From Arctopsyche grandis (taxonomy: Eukaryota > Arthropoda > Insecta > Trichoptera > Hydropsychidae), in the NCBI RefSeq assembly GCF_051622035.1, contig NC_135365.1, positions 27,280,001-27,344,000 on the forward strand: DNA of 64,000 nucleotides, read 5' to 3'. Below the pieces are notes generated by a model. The model searched no databases, was not told where the DNA came from, and saw only the letters and a program-made list of their open reading frames with translations. Position 1 is the first letter of the stretch, and each line of letters begins with the position of its first letter. The position numbers and the translations under genes are program-made. Positions 60,871 through 64,000 of the stretch are shown piece by piece.

Positions 60871-61465
60871 ATACATATATTATACCTGTTAGAATGTATT
60901 TAATAAGTTTTAAAATGCACGTGAAAATGATTAAACAATGGCATCTTATCTTCTAGTATTCTGTTATATTTAATGTAAGTGGTTAATCCTCACAATGACT
61001 TTATTGTTTGGTAATGCAACGAATAATACAGATTTGTGAAGGATAATATTTTTACTAACCTCTTAAACGTTTCAGCATTTTTATTATAAACATTTACATA
61101 CATAAATTTTTTTAAAGAAAAATAAAATTTGTTTTTTATTGAGTTTTTCTTAATTTTCCTAAGTTGTTACTGCAACTGAAACGTAATCTACACGAGAGCT
61201 TCCGCTTTCACTATTGAGAGAAGGAACATTTATAATGAGAAATATCGAAAGGCCGAAAGGCCGATGAGAACAATTATCGTAAAACTTTGTACTTGACAAC
61301 TAAAAAAAAAGTAGTAAACCCAAATGCTTTATGGCAAAATGCATGTGAATTTCCGAAATATAATTATTTTTTCTTCGAAGGAATTTAATTTTTTAAACTA
61401 CAGATATGCTTGTGTGCCATAATCCGCCATTGATTATACCTAATTTTTATTATTGTTTAAAGATG
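60871..61465. other. Intergenic sequence, nothing recognised
   Basis: AT-rich; no credible ORF. A small GAAAGGCCGAAAGGCCGA motif occurs at about 61248. Confidence 0.35.
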
Positions 61466-61900
61466 TTTATTTTATTTTTATTTTATTTTATTTGGCTCAC
61501 CAACAATGTACATACAATATAGTCTTTACACATTTATGATTCTGGTATATACATCAATTATAGGTGTTAACAACATTACTTAAGCATATAACGAATTTAT
61601 TTTTAAAGTGTTAAACAATCGATCTAGAATACAGTAGAACAATTAAGACATATTTGTCAATTTCAATAATAATTTCTTACTAAACATCATAATGGAATCA
61701 TTGAAAATATCTATATTACATCTTTCAGAATTTACTTCATTATTGGTTCTACATACATAATCTTGCAATAGGTGCATTTAGTCCGAGATTAGTGTTACAG
61801 ACAGGGACAGGGACAGGTTTTAGTTAAGGGGTATCTAGGGAATCTAAAGGGTATAGAAAGCGATATATTTTGTGATATTCCATTTCTAATGAATTCGTTT
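61466..61900 (-). mobile_element. 3' end of a non-LTR retrotransposon
   Basis: Read on the minus strand, decayed frames give IPFRFPRYPLN, later CRTNNEVNS and DIFNDSIMMFSKKLL. This is a pattern seen at the C terminus of several insect LINE ORF2 proteins. The end is GGTGAGCCAAATAAAATA followed by an (AATAA)n-like tail at about 61468-61492. Stops interrupt the frame. The clade is not determined. Confidence 0.45.
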
Positions 61901-62830
61901 CCGAAAATTGCAATGGTTCGACAAGCTGTTGGTGTTTTAAACTAAAACAGATGTGTTAAAATAACTTTGAAATGTAGAAATATTTCATAGTTCATTACGT
62001 TTTTGGACACGACGTTGTGCTCATCAAATTCATATCAGCAGTGTTCTTAGTCACGATTGCAGATTTTCTATTTTATTGATAGTAGCTTATTTAAATCATT
62101 TTGATTATTTGTGCGTATTCGGGATCTGCCATTTTATGGCTGTGATATATAATAAAATTTTTATTATTTGTAATATTTATAATAATAATATTATACAAGA
62201 ATGATTTTATGATAGTTCAAAATGTTTTAACTCAATTAAATTTGTAAGCAATTATTTTTTTGCATAATATAATATATTTAGAATATTTTTTTTTGATTTA
62301 AAAATTAAAAACTTAAAAAAACACTTAATTTTATGAAACCGCTGAAAGCCGGTCTACCGGCATTTTATTTCGGGCGGTTTTTTGGAAGGCCTACAACTCG
62401 ACTATTACGTGAAAAAGAATGTGAAACCGTTTGATTAGGGCAACAAATTAAATGGTCAGAATTTAAATCACCTTTTGGTCAGAATAAAAATGTAGGACGG
62501 TCATAATATAAAAATAATAAATAATTATAATTAACATTTATAATGAATTTTAAAGGTGATACTATTTAAAAAAGTATTCATAACGACGAAATATGCGAAT
62601 GCAAGTTCAAAATAATATATTTTTGGTATCTTTTGACAGGTATTGAAATGTCAAAAATATTCCCAGTCACAAAAATAGAATTTAATAGAAAACTTAAATA
62701 CATGCATTAAATACATTTTCAAAAATTTGTATCACATTAAAATATATATAGAGATATAAACAGCTTACTAGCTATAGTGACAGTTATTTTCAAAGAATGT
62801 CATGGAACCTTTCACAAGTATAGAGCCTTA
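61901..62830. other. AT-rich sequence with a GCCGGT-type patch
   Basis: Only the AAAGCCGGTCTACCGGC patch at about 62343 and a GGTCAGAAT repeat (62453-62480) were noticed. No gene was recognised. Confidence 0.35.
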
Positions 62831-62840
62831 CTAGTTGCAG

Positions 62841-63737
62841 GGTCTCAAACAAACTACATAACATTTAAACTAGCTGCAAAATTACAAGTAAAACAAAACC
62901 ACGTAAACATACCAGTACCTATGCGAGTAAAACTATAACAAAGTCGATTGACAACAATAAATTCAGAAGTTAAGATGTAAATCTAATGAAAAGAATTATT
63001 TAATCGAAGAAACATGTGGAAAATACCTGATTGATTTTACAATCTAAGAATCTTTAATATTTGTTTATTTACAAACGAGTGATTTTTTATTAAAAATATT
63101 TAAGAAAACAAAAAATAAAATCCACAAAAAATTAAAAGTTAAAAATTTCCTGAATTGAATTGAATCGAATTTTTTTAAATGTACATGTACAAATCCCAAA
63201 GCATACTTATAATTATTATGATATACGGATTTGTCCACTCTTATTTATCAGCTCATGCGTATGTATGTACATATGTACTATGTAGATGTTAGATGGTCAC
63301 ATAAAAATAGAATATATTTTGAGAAGTTGTTGCAAATATATATGTATGTATATATCTATACATATGTATGTATATTTATTCAAACATTTAGATACAAGGT
63401 AAATTAATATTTTAAAAAGTTAAATTTAATATTTTTAAATTTTGTATATTTTTCAATCTTGAATTTTAATTGTTTTTTATTTTCGTCTTAATTTTTTTTC
63501 TTTAAATTGTGAATGTTTGTAAAATGAAATTAAATGTGTTTTTATATATTTTATTTGTATGTATGTTTATATAAAATAGTTATTTATGTATTTTCTGCTA
63601 CAGTGTCATATTGGGGTAACTTGTAAGACACCGTGGTATGCGTATATGGTATGCGTATAAAATAAAATAAATATAATTTTATATTATTTTATATAACATT
63701 TATTTTGAAGTAATACAAAAAACCATATTCAGTAGCA
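62841..63737. repeat. Duplicated 3' flank of the kelch paralogue
   Basis: Starts GGGTCTCAAACAAACTACA, as at 19079, and continues with the blocks found at 22708-23271. It lacks the ~3.6 kb repeat block that sits between those two places in the first copy. Confidence 0.7.
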
Positions 63738-63874
63738 TCATATAATTGAATCATATGGAATGACATGTGCAATCCCATAACTTCTCTCTTTACTAAGACT
63801 TTTTAAAGCTTTCCAAGTATTGCTTGTCTGATCGTATTCCCAAACATCATTTACAGTATTTGTATCATATCCAC
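63738..63874 (-). CDS. Last exon of a second kelch-repeat gene, partial
   Basis: The 137 nt exon has the same length, acceptor and stop position as 23408-23272. It encodes GGYD, NDVWEYDQTS and SLSKERSYGIAHVIPYD in order, one kelch blade. Here the canonical GG pair is kept where the first gene has GR. The stretch that should hold the upstream 34 nt mini-exon (equivalent of 23605-23572) is missing from the intron: AGCTGTATAAAAA passes directly to TAAATTAATTTAATTTG. The gene continues beyond the right edge. Confidence 0.75.
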
Positions 63875-64000
63875 CTGAAAGTCGAGACAATAAATTCATT
63901 GTTCATTTAAGGTATATAAGTTAAAGTTAAGCTGTATAAAAAATAAATTAATTTAATTTGATTTTATATTATTTTCGATAGTAGTTAATAGTTGATTGAT

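Overview
The window looks like AT-rich insect nuclear DNA. It carries jockey-clade and RTE-clade non-LTR retrotransposons, hAT and piggyBac DNA transposons, envelope/F-like genes of the kind shared by gypsy-type elements and baculoviruses, and one kelch-family gene split by short GT-AG introns and ending in an AATAAA signal. Nothing suggests bacterial, organellar or viral genome sequence. The insect order cannot be fixed from the sequence alone. No rRNA, functional tRNA or CRISPR array was seen.

Layout. 0-3 kb: a pair of ~400 bp inverted arms enclosing a tRNA-headed SINE. 3.3-5.3 kb: env-like locus A (minus, one in-frame stop). 5.4-10 kb: transposon remnants, perfect AT palindromes, a TTAA-flanked MITE, and a ~1 kb GC-rich array of small hairpins. 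10-13.6 kb: a piggyBac-like element and an internally deleted jockey copy. 13.7-16.9 kb: an old hAT transposase remnant cut by an LTR and by a MITE that itself holds another LTR. 17-22.7 kb: a dispersed repeat with ACTTCCGG boxes, amplified into nine ~296/307 bp units. 23.2-25 kb: a kelch/BACK gene (minus), cut off at its 5' side near a piggyBac-like MITE; its paralogue enters at the right edge (62.8-64 kb). 27.4-33 kb: env-like loci B (intact long ORF) and C (frameshifted). 34-38 kb: duplicated repeat blocks. 40-41.6 kb: env-like D, a truncated duplicate of A. 43.1-47.4 kb: a full-length jockey-type element with a 13 bp target duplication. 48.9-50.5 kb: second hairpin-family copy and a decayed hAT. 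52.9-57.1 kb: an RTE element with an intact 986-codon ORF between two (TA)n tracts. 57.9-60.9 kb: a nearly complete hAT element with matching 8 bp target duplication.

Host-type coding content is limited to the kelch gene and its paralogue fragment, and possibly the env-like family. In env-like loci A, B and C the coding exon begins right after a splice acceptor at the same place and in the same phase, which suggests a spliced, possibly captured gene family. Everything else is mobile DNA nested in older mobile DNA. In several places a second copy in the window supplies the pre-insertion site, which fixes element boundaries. The most unusual feature is a repeat family (8.6-9.95, 18.35-18.64 and 48.88-49.2 kb) that keeps a conserved end but carries a different tandem array in each copy.
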